7,684 nucleotides of DNA from Halomonas halophila (GTDB lineage: Bacteria > Pseudomonadota > Gammaproteobacteria > Pseudomonadales > Halomonadaceae). Position numbers and translations under genes: made by a program. Under the pieces are notes generated by a model. It saw nothing but the letters and a program-made list of their open reading frames with translations. It had not been told where the DNA came from and made no database searches. Below are positions 6,311-7,684 of this stretch, piece by piece. Position 1 is the first letter of the stretch. Every line of letters starts with the position of its first letter. The stretch is from the NCBI GenBank assembly GCA_002433675.1, contig DJIP01000123.1, positions 1 through 7,684 on the forward strand, written 5' to 3'.

Positions 6311-6345
6311 CACAACACCCGCCATCTGGCGGGTGTTGTGGTTTT
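6311..6345 (+). terminator. Intrinsic (Rho-independent) terminator
   Basis: A perfect 13-bp stem is formed by 6311-6323 and 6328-6340 with the tetraloop ATCT, GC-rich next to the loop, and is followed by GTTTT (6341-6345). It ends the transcript of the 100-residue orphan on the plus strand. Because it lies 40 bp beyond the guaA stop, guaA transcripts also run into the same stem on the minus strand, but there the trailing sequence (CGTTCAGG) lacks a T-run, so termination in that direction would be weaker. Confidence 0.85.
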
Positions 6346-6385
6346 CGAACATTGCACCGACGCCGTCAGGTCGTCGGGAATGGGA

Positions 6386-7684
6386 TCACTCCCACTCGAT
6401 CGTCGCCGGCGGCTTCGACGAGACGTCGTAGGTGACGCGGGAGACCCCGGACAGCTCGTTGATGATGCGGTTGGAGACCTTCTCCAGCAGTTCGTAGGGC
6501 AGGTGGGCCCAGCGAGCCGTCATGAAGTCGATGGTCTCGACCGCACGCAGGGCGATGACCCATTCGTAGCGGCGGCCATCGCCGACCACGCCGACGGACT
6601 TGACCGGCAGGAATACCGCGAAGGCCTGGCTGGTCTTGTGGTACCAGCCGGAGTTGTGCAGCTCTTCGATGAAGATGGCGTCGGCTTCGCGCAGGATGTC
6701 GGCGTACTCCTTCTTGACCTCGCCGAGGATACGCACGCCCAGGCCCGGCCCAGGGAAGGGGTGGCGGTAGACCATGTCGTAGGGCAGTCCGAGTTCAAGA
6801 CCGAGCTTGCGCACCTCGTCCTTGAACAGCTCGCGCAGCGGCTCGACCAGCTTGAGCTTCATCGTCTCCGGCAGGCCACCGACGTTGTGGTGGGACTTGA
6901 TCACGTGGGCCTTGCCGGTCTTGGCGGCGGCCGACTCGATCACGTCCGGGTAGATGGTGCCCTGGGCCAGGAAGTCCACACCCTCGATCTTGGCCGCTTC
7001 GCTGTCGAAGACGTCGATGAAGGTGTTGCCGATGATCTTGCGCTTGGCTTCGGGGTCGGCCTCGCCCTTAAGCTTGCCGAGGAACAGCTCTTCGGCGTCG
7101 ACGCGGATCACCCGCACGCCCATGTGCTGGGCGAAGGTCTCCATCACCTGGTCGCCTTCGTTCTTGCGCAGCAGGCCGTTGTCGACGAACACGCAGGTCA
7201 GCTGGTCGCCGATGGCCTTGTGCAACAGGGCCGCCACCACCGAGGAGTCTACCCCGCCTGACAGCCCCAGCAGCACGTGGCGATCACCGACCTGGTCACG
7301 CACCCGGGCGATCTGGTCCTCGATAATCTTGGCCGGGGTCCAGTTGCGCTCGGCGCCACAGATGTCCAGCACGAAGTGCTCGAGAATCCGCTGGCCCTGC
7401 AGGGTATGGGTGACCTCGGGGTGGAACTGCACGCCGTAGAAGCGCTTTTCCTCCCAGGCCATGGCGGCGATCGGGCAGCTCGGGGTGGAAGCGGTGACGG
7501 TGAAGGTCTCCGGCACCTGGGCGACCTTGTCACCGTGGCTCATCCACACGTCCAAAAGGCCGCGCCCGCTGTCCGGATCGACGTGATCCTTGATGTCCTT
7601 GAACAGCGCCGTCTCGGCGTCCAGGCGGATCTGGGCGTAGCCGAACTCGCGCTTGTTGGAGCCCTCGACCTTGCCACCCAGCTG
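6386..7684 (-). CDS. guaA: GMP synthase (glutamine-hydrolysing), N-terminus beyond the window
   Basis: GuaA converts XMP to GMP using ATP and ammonia released from glutamine, the last step of guanine nucleotide synthesis, in the cytoplasm. The reading frame stays open to the right edge, giving 432 residues of an expected 525 or so; about 93 are missing. The first visible residues, QLGG then [12 protein letters not shown], correspond to the segment just after the nucleophile cysteine of the glutamine amidotransferase domain, so that cysteine lies a few codons outside. The remaining amidotransferase triad residues are visible in FHPEVTH (fragment 87-93). The synthetase domain shows the PP-loop SGGVDSS (142-148), [48 protein letters not shown] and the C-terminal PPATIEWE. 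It is nearly identical in motif content to E. coli GuaA. The TTG or ATG codons near 7555 and 7543 are internal, not starts. guaB usually precedes guaA and would lie to the right of the window. Confidence 0.98.
   Translation of the reverse strand, partial: QLGGKVEGSNKREFGYAQIRLDAETALFKDIKDHVDPDSGRGLLDVWMSHGDKVAQVPETFTVTASTPSCPIAAMAWEEKRFYGVQFHPEVTHTLQGQRILEHFVLDICGAERNWTPAKIIEDQIARVRDQVGDRHVLLGLSGGVDSSVVAALLHKAIGDQLTCVFVDNGLLRKNEGDQVMETFAQHMGVRVIRVDAEELFLGKLKGEADPEAKRKIIGNTFIDVFDSEAAKIEGVDFLAQGTIYPDVIESAAAKTGKAHVIKSHHNVGGLPETMKLKLVEPLRELFKDEVRKLGLELGLPYDMVYRHPFPGPGLGVRILGEVKKEYADILREADAIFIEELHNSGWYHKTSQAFAVFLPVKSVGVVGDGRRYEWVIALRAVETIDFMTARWAHLPYELLEKVSNRIINELSGVSRVTYDVSSKPPATIEWE

Noticed and set aside
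6338..7261. Long plus-strand open frame of about 307 codons opposite guaA
   Set aside because: It is antisense to an unmistakable guaA; its open length comes from GC-rich codon structure, and the translation resembles no protein family.

Overview
The window is a compact, high-GC bacterial chromosome segment. Its GuaA is clearly gammaproteobacterial, and the overall style (GC-rich third codon positions, two membrane-bound diguanylate cyclases, META-domain lipoprotein) would fit a halophilic gammaproteobacterium of the Halomonas type. That genus-level guess is an inference from appearance, not from any search. No mobile element, CRISPR array, tRNA or rRNA was seen, and base composition looks uniform throughout.

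Layout, left to right. (1) 1-752, minus strand: the N-terminal 250 residues of an M24 (aminopeptidase P/creatinase-type) protein, cut by the left edge. (2) 909-1628, plus strand: a complete YebC/PmpR/TACO1-family protein of the YeeN/YebC2 subtype, divergent from the M24 gene. (3) 1820-2920, plus strand: a multi-pass membrane diguanylate cyclase, preceded by a leader region rich in inverted repeats. (4) 3009-3800, minus strand: an outer-membrane-type lipoprotein combining an NlpE-like N-terminal domain with a C-terminal META (HslJ-like) domain. (5) 3947-5668, minus strand: a second diguanylate cyclase with a periplasmic 7TMR-DISMED2 sensor and a 7TMR-DISM membrane module. (6) 5938-6240, plus strand: a 100-residue protein I do not recognise, with a near-perfect ribosome binding site and a strong intrinsic terminator after it. 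(7) 6386-7684, minus strand: guaA (GMP synthase), lacking roughly its first 93 residues because the right edge cuts it.

How they relate. Two GGEEF cyclases with intact catalytic and inhibitory sites sit within about 1 kb of each other on opposite strands, with an envelope lipoprotein between their 3' ends. The lipoprotein lies downstream of the second cyclase on the same strand and could share its transcript. That makes a plausible small c-di-GMP/envelope-sensing neighbourhood. Both cyclases are of known architecture, and I see no convincing undescribed multi-gene system here. The least explained parts are the 100-residue orphan, the structured leader of the first cyclase, and the palindrome between the second cyclase and the orphan. 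GuaA makes GMP, the precursor of the GTP the cyclases consume, but its adjacency is probably incidental.
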